A stretch of 64,000 nt of DNA from Porcincola sp945869225 (GCF_052118625.1 NZ_JBQKGW010000002.1:153459-217458), one strand, 5' to 3'; counted from the first letter of the stretch, positions 16,280-24,712 are shown. Notes: generated from the sequence alone by a model not told the origin. Numbers and translations are program-made.

Positions 16280-18850
16280 TCAGCGTCCGGTCTCCTCATG
16301 TACCTGCGGTGCTCTTCCTGTGTCAAGCGGTCTGAGCGGCACCTCCGCCACACCTTTCTCGCCCCAGAACGCCTTCAGGTTGCCAAATGGATCTGCCGGT
16401 ATGGATGCTTTTTCCGCCTTCTTCTTCGCGGATCCGCCCTTCTTTCCCGAAGTCCCGCCCTTTCCGGTGCCGTCAGACTGGTCGGGTTCCAGGTTCAGTT
16501 TTTCCAGCACATCCCGTACCTTCCTGACCGGGAAGATCTCCAGTGCCTCCTTCACCTCATCTGCGACCTCGTCGAGATCCTCCACATTCTCATATGGAAC
16601 GAAGACGCGCTTAATTCCTGCCCGCTGCGCGGCCATCAGCTTCTCCGGAAGGCCTCCGATCGGCATGACTCCTCCGCGAAGCGACACCTCTCCGGTCATT
16701 GCCCACTCCGGGCTGACCTCCCTGCCTGTGACAAGGGATGCCAGCGCTGTCGTCAGCGTGATCCCGGCGGAAGGTCCGTCCTTCGGGATCGCGCCCTCCG
16801 GAACATGGATGTGAAGATCATTTTTCTCGAAAAGCTCTTCCTTGTCCGGATACATGGCCTTGACAAGGGAGATCGCGATCTGCACCGATTCCTTCATCAC
16901 ATCGCCGAGCTGCCCGGTGATGATCACTTTCCCGTTCCCCTTGGTGAACAGTGTCTCAATGAAAAGAATCTCCCCGCCTGCCGCCGTCCAAGCGAGTCCT
17001 GTCACGATGCCAGGCTTCTTCTCCTCCAGGATAGAGTCATGGTGGATCGGATGCTGATCCAGATACTGCCGCACATCATCCTTTCCGACCACAATCCGAA
17101 GTGCCGGGTGATCACTTTTACCGGTCCCTGCGGCACCTCTTCTGTCTGCCCCGTCCTGCGGCAGACTCAGGGCAGTTGACTTCTTGTCCGTGCTCTCCTG
17201 GGACTGCTCCACAATCCGGACAGCCGCGTATCTGCAGAGCGTGTCCATCTGCTTCTTCAGCCCGCGGACACCGGACTCCATCGTATATCCCGATATGACA
17301 GTCCGGATCGCGTCATCGGTTACCTCAAGCTGGTCAGGTGTAATTCCGGCTGCTTTCATTGCCCTCGGAAGCAGATGACGCCTTGCGATCTGGAATTTCT
17401 CAACCGCTGTGTATCCCGGGAACTGGATGACCTCCATACGGTTCAGCAGCGGTTCCGGGATTGTGTCCGTCGTGTTCGCCGTGCAGACAAACAGTACATC
17501 CGACAGATCATATGGAACATTCATGTAGTGATCCGTGAAGCTGAAGTTCTGCTCCGGATCGAGCACCTCGAGGAGAGCAGACGCCGGATCGCCGTTGTAG
17601 TCCCGGCTCAGCTTGTCTACCTCGTCCAGCACGATGACCGGATTCGAGGTACCGGCTGTCTTCATTGCATTCATAATTCGTCCGGGCATTGCCCCGATAT
17701 AGGTTCTGCGGTGGCCTCTGATTTCCGCCTCGTCGCGCACGCCTCCAAGAGAAATGCGGACATACTTTCTTCCAAGTGCCTTTGCGATGCTCTGTCCGAT
17801 GCTCGTCTTGCCGGTTCCAGGCGCTCCTACAAACAGAAGAATCGAGCCGGACTGTTTCCTGTTCAGGCTCATGACCGCAAGCTGCTGAATCACACGGTTC
17901 TTGACCTTCTTCAGTCCATAGTGATCCTCATCCAGGATCTCCTGCGCCTTTTTCAGGTCAATTTTCTTCGATCTTGCTTTCTTCCAGTCAAGCGAGGTCA
18001 CGAAGTCCAGGTAGTCATAAAGCATTCCGTACTCATGGCCTTCCTTCCCCTCCTGCTTCATCCGCTGCAGAACCTTGTCCGCCTCCTTGCGGGCGGTCTC
18101 GTTCATGCCGGACTTCTCGATCTTTTCCTGGAAGCGGCGCACATCGGAGACATTCTCCGGATGCATCTCATCGAGCTGCTTCTGCAAGAAATCAATCTGC
18201 TTCTTCAGCGCATCCTCCCGGTAGAGCTTCTCGTTCGTCTTCTTCGCTGCGTCCTCCGCCTCGCTGGTGACATCGGACTCCGCGATAAACCCGTAGATAG
18301 CCTTCTCAATCATGTCGAGGCGCTCCGATTCCTTGTTCACCTCGAGAAAATGAAAGCGTTCCTCCGGATCCAGGCTCAGATAGGAGGACAGCGCTGTAGC
18401 AGCCTCCTCAAGGCTCTTCCACCGGTTGACGTACTGCCGTGCCATCAGCCCCCATGGGAACTTCTTCAGGAATTCAAACAATCTTCCCTTCATGGCGTTG
18501 AGGCGCTTGTTCATCTCCTCTTCCGGAACATCCTGAACATCCTCGCGCAGGACGGAAGGCACATAAATCTCCTCACCGCTGATCTCAACCTCTCCGAGAT
18601 CCATCCGTCCCAGTGTTTCGATCGTCACATCTCCATCCGAATCAACCGACTGAACTCTGCCTGAGACTCCGATCGGATAGAAATCGTCCTTCGTCAGGTT
18701 TTCCTTTTTCTTGGATTCCTTCTGAAAAACGAAAAGGACGTCGTCCCCCTCATGGATGTCTGTCGTGGACGCATCGTCAAAAAAGTCTTTCTTAAAGGTC
18801 AGCGAAATATTCGGGAGTATGATCATGTTATAAACAGGTACTGTAATCAT
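16280..18850 (-). CDS. lon: ATP-dependent protease Lon
   Basis: Cytosolic AAA+ protease that degrades misfolded and regulatory proteins. The 856-residue form contains a LON substrate-binding domain (from MITVPVYNMIILPN), a long coiled region, the AAA module with Walker A GAPGTGKTS near residue 342 and Walker B VIVLDEVDKL, and the protease domain with the catalytic serine in KDGPSAG (about residue 690) and lysine in GGLPEKLMAAQRAGIKR. ATG 18850 follows GGGGGAATCGCGA. Two features are atypical: a polar insertion before the protease domain (STDKKSTALSLPQDG region) and a Lys/Gly-rich tail of about 65 residues. The upstream region carries a CIRCE-like operator, so heat-shock control by HrcA is likely. 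Confidence 0.97.
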   Translation of the reverse strand: MITVPVYNMIILPNISLTFKKDFFDDASTTDIHEGDDVLFVFQKESKKKENLTKDDFYPIGVSGRVQSVDSDGDVTIETLGRMDLGEVEISGEEIYVPSVLREDVQDVPEEEMNKRLNAMKGRLFEFLKKFPWGLMARQYVNRWKSLEEAATALSSYLSLDPEERFHFLEVNKESERLDMIEKAIYGFIAESDVTSEAEDAAKKTNEKLYREDALKKQIDFLQKQLDEMHPENVSDVRRFQEKIEKSGMNETARKEADKVLQRMKQEGKEGHEYGMLYDYLDFVTSLDWKKARSKKIDLKKAQEILDEDHYGLKKVKNRVIQQLAVMSLNRKQSGSILLFVGAPGTGKTSIGQSIAKALGRKYVRISLGGVRDEAEIRGHRRTYIGAMPGRIMNAMKTAGTSNPVIVLDEVDKLSRDYNGDPASALLEVLDPEQNFSFTDHYMNVPYDLSDVLFVCTANTTDTIPEPLLNRMEVIQFPGYTAVEKFQIARRHLLPRAMKAAGITPDQLEVTDDAIRTVISGYTMESGVRGLKKQMDTLCRYAAVRIVEQSQESTDKKSTALSLPQDGADRRGAAGTGKSDHPALRIVVGKDDVRQYLDQHPIHHDSILEEKKPGIVTGLAWTAAGGEILFIETLFTKGNGKVIITGQLGDVMKESVQIAISLVKAMYPDKEELFEKNDLHIHVPEGAIPKDGPSAGITLTTALASLVTGREVSPEWAMTGEVSLRGGVMPIGGLPEKLMAAQRAGIKRVFVPYENVEDLDEVADEVKEALEIFPVRKVRDVLEKLNLEPDQSDGTGKGGTSGKKGGSAKKKAEKASIPADPFGNLKAFWGEKGVAEVPLRPLDTGRAPQVHEETGR

Positions 18851-18898
18851 TCGCGATTCCCCCTTATCTTCTCTCATTTCATTCGGGCCATTCATGCT

Positions 18899-18942
18899 GT
18901 ATGAGTTCCCGCACTGCTTTCGCAGCGTTTCCATACTCATAC
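18899..18942 (-). other. First hairpin in the lon leader
   Basis: GTATGAGT (18899-18906) pairs with ACTCATAC (18935-18942), with an inner CTGC-TTTC-GCAG hairpin. It lies about 50 nt before the lon start codon. Its sequence resembles part of the larger inverted repeat at 18968-19035 (both contain CTGTATGAGT and CCGCACTGCTT). Confidence 0.6.
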
Positions 18943-18967
18943 CTGCCGCTGTCACTCAGGCCCTGCC

Positions 18968-19035
18968 GTACTGTATGAGTCCCGCACTGCTTCACTGCCT
19001 TCGGCAAAGGCATCGCAGCTGGACTCATACAGTAC
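18968..19035 (-). other. Large inverted repeat at the lon promoter
   Basis: GTACTGTATGAGTCC (18968-18982) and GGACTCATACAGTAC (19021-19035) are perfect 15-bp inverted repeats separated by 38 nt; inside lies TGCCTT-CGGCA-AAGGCA. One arm touches the predicted -10 element, so the repeat may act at DNA level as an operator or only partly in the transcript. Confidence 0.7.
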
Positions 19036-19076
19036 AATAGCACTGCTTGTTAGCAGTGTCAATACATGAGTGCTAA
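19034..19076 (-). promoter_or_regulatory. lon promoter overlapped by a CIRCE-like operator
   Basis: On the minus strand TTGACA (19062-19057) and TATTGT (19039-19034) are spaced by 17 nt. Overlapping the -35 is TTAGCACTC-N9-CACTGCTAA (19076-19050). The HrcA operator CIRCE is TTAGCACTC-N9-GAGTGCTAA, so one half is perfect and the other has 7 of 9 bases with the exact 9-nt spacer. HrcA bound here would block RNA polymerase. Confidence 0.78.
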
Positions 19077-19133
19077 TAAATATGCAGCAAATTTAATTTT
19101 GCACAATTTGAAGAACAGGTGAAATACACAGAC

Positions 19134-19186
19134 CTCGATTCGGAGGCTCCGTCGTTATCTCGTACTCCGCACTCGATGATGAACGG
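19134..19186 (+). repeat. Post-terminator repeat, copy 2
   Basis: Begins CTCGATTCGG (19134) and contains the core CGTTATCTCGTACTCCGC through GATGATGAACGG (19153-19186). It lies 10 nt beyond the asnB terminator T-tract. The two substitutions relative to copy 1 inside the pairing arms keep the stem through a T-G pair. Confidence 0.8.
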
Positions 19187-19196
19187 CAGCCATCAT

Positions 19197-19223
19197 AAAA
19201 AAAGCAGCCCTGACGGGCTGCTT
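19197..19223 (-). terminator. Intrinsic terminator of asnB
   Basis: AAGCAGCCC (19202-19210) pairs with GGGCTGCTT (19215-19223) around a TGAC loop. On the minus strand seven T follow (19203-19197). It lies 20 nt after the asnB stop. Confidence 0.92.
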
Positions 19224-19243
19224 CGCTGCCTGTTGTTCACTTT

Positions 19244-20854
19244 TCAGACACCGCTGTCTCCGTAGTTGGAGAGAACACGGGCGGACGGATCGTTGACGTC
19301 GCAGCCCTTCCAGCTTTTATTCGGCATCCAGAAATCCTTGATCATTTCCGCCTGTCCCGGGTAGTATTCCTCGAAAATCTCGCGGTACAGCAGGCTTTCC
19401 TTTGTAAACGGCCTGCAGTAACCGTACTTCGCCGCGCGTTTCTGAAACTCCTCATCTGTATACTTTGTCTCGGCGTAGGCCTTCAGGTCATCGACCATCG
19501 AGTGTCCGACCGCATCAGAGAAGGCTGCCTTCTGCCTCCACAGAATGTTCTCCGGAAGAATATGGTCCTTCTCGAAGGCATGTCTGAGTAAATACTTTCC
19601 CATGTTATAGGTGTTCATCTTCATCTTCGGATTGATACTCATGACATAGTGCACGAATTCCAGATCTCCGAATGGAACACGCGCCTCGATACTGTTGTCC
19701 GCGATGCATCTGTCCGCACGAAGGACGTCATACATGTACAGCTCATCGACACGCTTCTTGGACTCCGCCTGGAAGGCTTCCGCCGTCGGCGCAAAGTCTG
19801 TGTACTTATAGCCGAACAGTTCGTCGGAAATCTCCCCGGTCAGCAGAACCCGGACATCTGTCTGCTCGTGAATCGCCTTGCAGCACAGATACATACCCAT
19901 GCTTGCACGGATCGTCGTGATATCCCAGGTTCCAAGTGTCTTGATGACCGTCGGCAGATAGTCAATCACCTCCTGCGCAGTCATATAGACCTCCGTGTGC
20001 TCGGCGCCGATGAAGTCTGCAACCTCCCTCGCATATTTCAGGTCTATGGCATCCTTGTCCATCCCGATTGCGAAGGTCCGGATCTTCTTCCCAAGGATCT
20101 TTGCGGATATGGCGCAGACAAGCGATGAGTCGAGTCCGCCTGAGAGCAGAAAGCCCAGCGGTGCGTCGGCATCCAGCCGCTTGTCAACTCCCTTGATCAG
20201 CTTTTCGCGGATCGTCCGGCATGCGATTTCAAGGCTGTCCTGGTTGTAGTCCTCGACCGTCGTGATGTCCATATAGCGGGTGAAGATGCCCTCACCCTCT
20301 TTTGCCCCGGCCTTTCCGATGTAGTAGTATCCGGGCGGAAATGGCTTGATGCGGTCACACAGGCCAATAAGGTTGCAGGCCTCCGAAGCAAATATGATCG
20401 ATCCGGTTTTCTTCGAAAAACCGTAGAACAGCGGGCGAATCCCGATCGGGTCACGTGCTGCGATATAACGGTCATGCGCCCCGTCATAAATCACGAGAGC
20501 GTACTCGGCATCCAGCTTGCGGAACATCCTGGTTCCATACTGTTCATACATCGGAAGAAGGACCTCGCAGTCTGAAACGGAGGAAAACTTGTATCCCAGG
20601 TTCTTCAGCTGCCCCATCAGGATGCGGAATCCGTAAATCTCACCGTTGCAGATCGCCATGTTGCCATCCTTCACAAACGGCTGCATGCCTCTGTCTGACA
20701 TATCCATGATCGCCAGCCGGTGATAACACAGATATCCCGACGCAGTCTCTGTGATCGCGCTTTTGTCCGGTCCGCGCGGAATCGTGCGGTCAAACGCCTC
20801 CCGGAACTCATCCGGCTTCAGTGCCTTATCTGTGAAACACATGATCGAACACAT
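19244..20854 (-). CDS. asnB: Asparagine synthase (glutamine-hydrolysing)
   Basis: Makes asparagine from aspartate, ATP and glutamine. The 536-residue protein begins MCSIMCF, so Cys2 is the nucleophile of the N-terminal glutaminase domain once Met is removed; RGPDKSAI and NGEIYGF are further glutaminase motifs. The synthetase domain has the pyrophosphate loop LSGGLDSSL near residue 238. The ATG at 20854, after GGGAGGG, is required for the Cys2 arrangement, so the longer open frame is rejected. It ends in a strong terminator. The buk terminator lies about 50 nt upstream, and no T-box was seen. Confidence 0.96.
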   Translation of the reverse strand: MCSIMCFTDKALKPDEFREAFDRTIPRGPDKSAITETASGYLCYHRLAIMDMSDRGMQPFVKDGNMAICNGEIYGFRILMGQLKNLGYKFSSVSDCEVLLPMYEQYGTRMFRKLDAEYALVIYDGAHDRYIAARDPIGIRPLFYGFSKKTGSIIFASEACNLIGLCDRIKPFPPGYYYIGKAGAKEGEGIFTRYMDITTVEDYNQDSLEIACRTIREKLIKGVDKRLDADAPLGFLLSGGLDSSLVCAISAKILGKKIRTFAIGMDKDAIDLKYAREVADFIGAEHTEVYMTAQEVIDYLPTVIKTLGTWDITTIRASMGMYLCCKAIHEQTDVRVLLTGEISDELFGYKYTDFAPTAEAFQAESKKRVDELYMYDVLRADRCIADNSIEARVPFGDLEFVHYVMSINPKMKMNTYNMGKYLLRHAFEKDHILPENILWRQKAAFSDAVGHSMVDDLKAYAETKYTDEEFQKRAAKYGYCRPFTKESLLYREIFEEYYPGQAEMIKDFWMPNKSWKGCDVNDPSARVLSNYGDSGV

Positions 20855-20905
20855 AGTGAACCCTCCCGATGCCTGCAAAACGACCTGCGTATTGATTCTG
20901 GAAGC

Positions 20906-20944
20906 AAAAAAGGCGCTGACAGATGAACCCATCTGTCAGCGCCT
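20906..20944 (-). terminator. Intrinsic terminator of butyrate kinase gene
   Basis: AGGCGCTGACAGATG (20911-20925) pairs with CATCTGTCAGCGCCT (20930-20944), a 15-bp stem with a 4-nt loop. On the minus strand a run of T (20911-20906) follows. Confidence 0.93.
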
Positions 20945-21039
20945 TCGCTGTTATGGAAGACAATACCACCAATCATGCAGAATGTCAAAGCATTTCTTTC
21001 GGAAATCGGAGGGCTCCCGAAATTTTTTTGTCAGCCTTG

Positions 21040-22143
21040 TCAGCTGTCAAAACCGCTCCAGACTGGTTTGCCCGGATAAGTCTTCACCTGCTCCTCGCCG
21101 GTCAGAATCCGCATGGCACCGGCTGCCATCGCCTCCTGCTCAAACTCACCCGGATACTGGTACACCGGGGCTATGAAACTGCAGCTTTCTTCGATCCGTT
21201 TTCCGATCTCCGGGAACCGGAGCAGTCCGCCGGTCAGAAGGATGGCGTCAACCTGCCCCTTCAGCGGTGTGCTCATCATCCCGATCCACTTGATGATCTG
21301 GTAGATCATCGCATTCCAGACCCGGATGGCTGTCTCATTGCCATTCTCAACCATCCGATGCACCTTGTCAGAGTTGGATGTTCCAAACCAGGAGGACAGG
21401 CCGCCCGCCTGTGAGCAGAGATCCCGGATCTCGCGGTCCGTGCGGCCAAGCAGAACCCGCCTTCCGTCCGTCACCGCAAGGCTGCCCATTCTGGTCGGCG
21501 TAAATGGTCCCTCACCACCGCCGGCATCATTTCCATCGATCATCCTTCCATGTTCATGTGCCGTCACCGATATGCCGCCGTCGATATGACAGACGATGAA
21601 GTTGCAGTCTTCATACCGCTTTCCCATCCGTTTTGCGTGGGTTCTGGCTGTCGCCTTCAGGTTCAGGGCATGAGAGACCGCCCGTCTGTAGACCCCTTTC
21701 AGTCCTGTGATACGCGCATCATCGCAGAGCTCGTCAACAACCGGAGGATCCATCATGATCATGATTCCACCGTATTTCTGATGCACCTCGTTCGCCATCT
21801 GGACGCCCAGCATGGACGCGTGGTACAGCCCGCCCCTGGCCGCTCTTGTATCCGCAATCAGCCGCTCATCGATCTGGTATATGCCTCCGGGCACCGCATA
21901 GCAGCCCCCGCCCCGGCCGACAACCGCATCGATGCCGGTCAGGTCGATGTGATCCTCCTTCAGGAAATCGTAGATAACCTTCATGCGGTAATCCAGCTGG
22001 TCATTGATGGTTGGAAATGAAAGAAGAACCTTCGAGTCGTGGAAGACGTCTGTCGTATAGATGTTTTTATCATTCTCAAATAGCGACAGTTTGGTGGATG
22101 TCGATCCGGGGTTGATGATGAAGATCCGGTATGTACGCGTCAT
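21040..22143 (-). CDS. buk: Butyrate kinase (or branched-chain fatty acid kinase)
   Basis: Interconverts butyryl phosphate and butyrate with ATP, the last step of the Ptb-Buk route. The 367 residues are a full acetate/butyrate kinase: phosphate-binding INPGSTSTKLSLF at residue 10, VGRGGGCYAVPGG near residue 85, CHIDGGISVTAHEHGRMID (about residue 188) and LLTGGLLRFPEIG near residue 305, all typical of Buk rather than AckA. No phosphotransbutyrylase gene is in the window, so the partner lies elsewhere. Its ATG overlaps the stop of the zinc-ribbon gene (ATGA), so the two are translationally coupled. Confidence 0.93.
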   Translation of the reverse strand: MTRTYRIFIINPGSTSTKLSLFENDKNIYTTDVFHDSKVLLSFPTINDQLDYRMKVIYDFLKEDHIDLTGIDAVVGRGGGCYAVPGGIYQIDERLIADTRAARGGLYHASMLGVQMANEVHQKYGGIMIMMDPPVVDELCDDARITGLKGVYRRAVSHALNLKATARTHAKRMGKRYEDCNFIVCHIDGGISVTAHEHGRMIDGNDAGGGEGPFTPTRMGSLAVTDGRRVLLGRTDREIRDLCSQAGGLSSWFGTSNSDKVHRMVENGNETAIRVWNAMIYQIIKWIGMMSTPLKGQVDAILLTGGLLRFPEIGKRIEESCSFIAPVYQYPGEFEQEAMAAGAMRILTGEEQVKTYPGKPVWSGFDS

Positions 22144-23015
22144 GACTCTGCTTTCCTGTCCTTTCCATCCTCCGCAGTCTTATCTGCCTGTTTCATATCC
22201 TTTGCAAACGCTTCTGCTGCCTTCTCCTGTTCTGCGGCAGGTGTCTCTGCAGTTTCTGCCTCTGCCTGCTGCGCGGGCACTTCAATGTCTGGTGCCTGCT
22301 GCGCGTGTATTTCAGTGTCTTTCGCCTGATGTGCTGGTACCTCGGTATCTGCTGCCTGCTGCGCCAGTGCTGCATCTGCCGACTGCGCTTCCGTGTCTAC
22401 GCCCGTCTCCGTCTGCTCTGCCTGGAGATTTCCGGTCAGCTCCGGATCCTGTGGGACATCCTCCATCCTTCGGGTCAGCTTTCTGGACGTATCCTTCACA
22501 AACTTCGCACTGCGCTCCTTCAGGCTTGTGAACCCGTTCTTCGTCTTTGCCGCCGCGCTCCCGAAAAACTCTCCTGTTTTGTCTGCTGCACTTCCCGCAA
22601 GCTTCCCGACTTCCTGCCCGACTTCCCGAAAATCCTGGGCAACCTTTGCCCCGGCCCCTTCCTCCGGCGACAGTCTTGCCCCGCACTTCGCACAGAACTT
22701 GTCTCCCGGATCAGCCGGCTTGCCGCAGTTCGGACAGTAGACAATCCCGTTGACCTCGTCAAGCTGCTTTGAATACTTTTCGATATTCGCATATGCAACC
22801 TTTACAGCCGCATACTCATCCTCCAGTCCGTTCCTCGGACTGTCCGGATTCTCCTTGTAGACACTTTCCCCGATGACTGCAAAAAGTCTTTCAAGAGCAC
22901 GCTTCTCTGCAGAGATTCGTCCCTTGATGGAGACGCTGTCGCTCATCTTCTGAACACCATTCTTTGTATCGCGTCCGATCCTGGCAAGTTTCTGTCCCAG
23001 ATTGCTCCAACCCAT
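22140..23015 (-). CDS. Zinc-ribbon protein with repetitive acidic tail
   Basis: A 291-residue soluble protein. Residues 1-85 are helical and basic (SIKGRISAEKRALERLFAVI), residues 92-112 form a zinc ribbon with two CxxC pairs (YCPNCGKPADPGDKFCAKCG), and the region 120-200 has an amphipathic, Lys/Ala-rich pattern (AADKTGEFFGSAAAKTKNG). The last 90 residues are Ala/Gln/Glu/Thr-rich with four imperfect repeats of the type QQA-x-DTEVPA-QQA. The function is unknown; zinc ribbons of this kind occur in many clostridial proteins. Overlap with buk suggests joint expression. Confidence 0.75.
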   Translation of the reverse strand: MGWSNLGQKLARIGRDTKNGVQKMSDSVSIKGRISAEKRALERLFAVIGESVYKENPDSPRNGLEDEYAAVKVAYANIEKYSKQLDEVNGIVYCPNCGKPADPGDKFCAKCGARLSPEEGAGAKVAQDFREVGQEVGKLAGSAADKTGEFFGSAAAKTKNGFTSLKERSAKFVKDTSRKLTRRMEDVPQDPELTGNLQAEQTETGVDTEAQSADAALAQQAADTEVPAHQAKDTEIHAQQAPDIEVPAQQAEAETAETPAAEQEKAAEAFAKDMKQADKTAEDGKDRKAES

Positions 23016-23133
23016 ACTGACACCTCGCTTCCAGCTTTTCCACTTTGATTCCGGCTGTCCGATGCATCTTCCAGCCGTCCGATGCCTTCATTTATTCCCG
23101 ATTATGAGCGAGGGGATTCTGCGTGTCAAGGGC

Positions 23134-23162
23134 TTGTCTGTCAGCTTAAAAATCGCTATAGT
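23134..23162 (+). promoter_or_regulatory. Promoter of the 167-residue protein gene
   Basis: TTGTCT (23134-23139), 17-nt spacer, TATAGT (23157-23162), a 5/6 match to the -10 element. It is 43 nt upstream of the ATG at 23205 and points away from the zinc-ribbon gene. Confidence 0.6.
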
Positions 23163-23204
23163 GGTCAATATCAAAGGAAGGATCTTCGAGGGGGAGCGTT
23201 CGTC

Positions 23205-23708
23205 ATGAAGTGGACAGAAAAGTGTATCCTTAATCTGGCACATCATAACCTGTTTGAGAATGACGGGCACAGACACCGCTTCTACGATCTTCTGGATTGT
23301 TATTTTGACAAGCCATTCTTCACCAAGGGGCTCTGCAAGTGTATGTACCTTTCTGCCTGGGACACAGAGCACTTTTCCATGATGCTTGAAACCCTGAACG
23401 CGACGCTGATTGAGCATGATTTCCGTCTGCATCTGATGCGGGACCAGGGTCAGATCGAGCAGGCAGAAGCACACGCCGAGCACAATCTGGAAGCGGAGGA
23501 AATCTGGAAGCTTGTGAATGCCTTCGTCAGCGGCCGTCCCTACGACAGTTCCAGTCTGTCCGATGTCGAAATCCGTTATCCGGAAACCGCATATATGATC
23601 AAGCGTGCCCTTCTGGCATCGAAAATCATCGATGAACTTCCATCTCTGAATCTACCCTCTTCAGACGCATCCTCCGCGTCAGTCCTGTCAGACAACCGTC
23701 TTTTCTGA
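23205..23708 (+). CDS. Unrecognised 167-residue soluble protein
   Basis: Begins MKWTEKCILNLAHHNLFEND and contains HRHRFYDLLDCYFDKPFFTKG, several His and Cys residues in the first half and a largely helical second half. There is no signal peptide or membrane segment. I do not recognise the family. The ATG at 23205 has GGGGAG nine bases upstream and a promoter 43 nt upstream; the frame is open further back but without a good start. The 170-nt AT-rich gap that follows has no visible gene. A His-rich N-terminus could bind metal, but that is speculation. Confidence 0.6.
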   Translation: MKWTEKCILNLAHHNLFENDGHRHRFYDLLDCYFDKPFFTKGLCKCMYLSAWDTEHFSMMLETLNATLIEHDFRLHLMRDQGQIEQAEAHAEHNLEAEEIWKLVNAFVSGRPYDSSSLSDVEIRYPETAYMIKRALLASKIIDELPSLNLPSSDASSASVLSDNRLF

Positions 23709-23897
23709 CTGAAAAAAGATTATTTATGCACGTTTTCTATATATTATTCTAATTTTTCATATAATTTGTCCATTTGTCTTTCATCTTTTTCCCTGTTATC
23801 ATGATATCTGTTCCTATTATTGTTTAACTGTTTTCATTCTGCACAATCGTCTGATCCATAAATCAGTCTGACCCGGAGTGCAGTGAAAGGAGATGAC

Positions 23898-24617
23898 ATG
23901 GCGCCACGACTCTTATCCGGCAATCAAGTCGTTTACATCATGATGGAATTCGGCAGCATGCTTCTGTGGGACGAAGCCAGCAAGAAACAGTTCATCGACT
24001 CTGTCCTTGACGAAAAACGCCGGCTCGGGATCGAAGTATATGCCTTCTCCATTTTCAGCGACCGGGCTTTCCTGGTGATTGGTAAGTTCGGAGCCTATAC
24101 AGAAGAAGAGGCCTGCCGGGATGTTCTCATCATCCTTCAGCATTATTTGAAAACTGACTGTCTGACACAGGATGACCGCCGATTCTTTCAGAATGGCTCA
24201 AACCTGAAACTCACCCTCTGTCTGTTGAACGGCAAGGATGAAATCGTGGATGCCCTGATCTATGTCCACCTTGTTGCACGGGATCTGGGCTATGTACGGG
24301 CTGCCTTTGACTACTGGTGGTCCTCCATCCAGATCTATCGGAACCGGCCCTCCTGGAACGGCCTCAACGCCGAGACAGTCTATGAAAACCTTTCTCCCGA
24401 CGCCGGGCGCTCGAGGCGAAATCTTGTCCGCCGGCACCGGGAAATCGAACGCTCAGGCCGTTTCTTTCCTGACTGTCTGTCAGCTCCGGTCATTTTTACA
24501 ACACTTGCCTGTCTTCCGTCACAACCTCCGGCAAGTCCGGCTTCCGAATGTCCGGAGAGGCCGGCTCAAGCTGACGCTGAGTCTTCTGTTCCCTCTCTTG
24601 TTGCCCGGGTCGGATAA
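23898..24617 (+). CDS. Y1-transposase-like protein lacking catalytic histidines
   Basis: A 239-residue protein whose layout matches the REP-associated (IS200-like) Y1 transposase fold. YAFSIFSDRAFLVIG (about residues 44-58) aligns with the segment that normally carries the HUH histidines, and VDALIYVHLVARDLGYVRAAFDYWWSSIQIYRN (about residues 118-150) matches the conserved YIHxNPVRAGLV...WSSY region. The two histidines of HUH are replaced by Arg-Ala-Phe, so single-strand cleavage is not expected. The C-terminal 60 residues are Pro/Ser-rich and unlike the family. AAGGAG precedes ATG 23898. It may be a domesticated or decayed transposase; no IS ends are seen. Confidence 0.6.
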   Translation: MAPRLLSGNQVVYIMMEFGSMLLWDEASKKQFIDSVLDEKRRLGIEVYAFSIFSDRAFLVIGKFGAYTEEEACRDVLIILQHYLKTDCLTQDDRRFFQNGSNLKLTLCLLNGKDEIVDALIYVHLVARDLGYVRAAFDYWWSSIQIYRNRPSWNGLNAETVYENLSPDAGRSRRNLVRRHREIERSGRFFPDCLSAPVIFTTLACLPSQPPASPASECPERPAQADAESSVPSLVARVG

Positions 24618-24660
24618 TGTCCCGTCTTCCGCATATTTTTCTTAAGTTTCTCCTGTACCT

Positions 24661-24689
24661 GTGACAAAGCAGCCGATTAATGGTATAAA
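24661..24689 (+). promoter_or_regulatory. Promoter of the lipoprotein gene
   Basis: GTGACA (24661-24666), 17-nt spacer, TATAAA (24684-24689), each 5/6 to consensus. It lies 24 nt before the ATG; the GGAGG site is just upstream of the gene. Confidence 0.7.
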
Positions 24690-24712
24690 GGGATGACAGG
24701 AGGTAACTTCGA

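Noticed and set aside
17375..18664. Long open frame on the plus strand opposite lon
   Set aside because: It mirrors the lon reading frame in high-GC codons, lacks a ribosome binding site and shows no family motifs. The same holds for a 485-codon plus frame opposite purL (31612-33069).
23898..24617. Active IS200-type insertion sequence
   Set aside because: HUH histidines are missing and no terminal hairpins or tnpB gene are adjacent.
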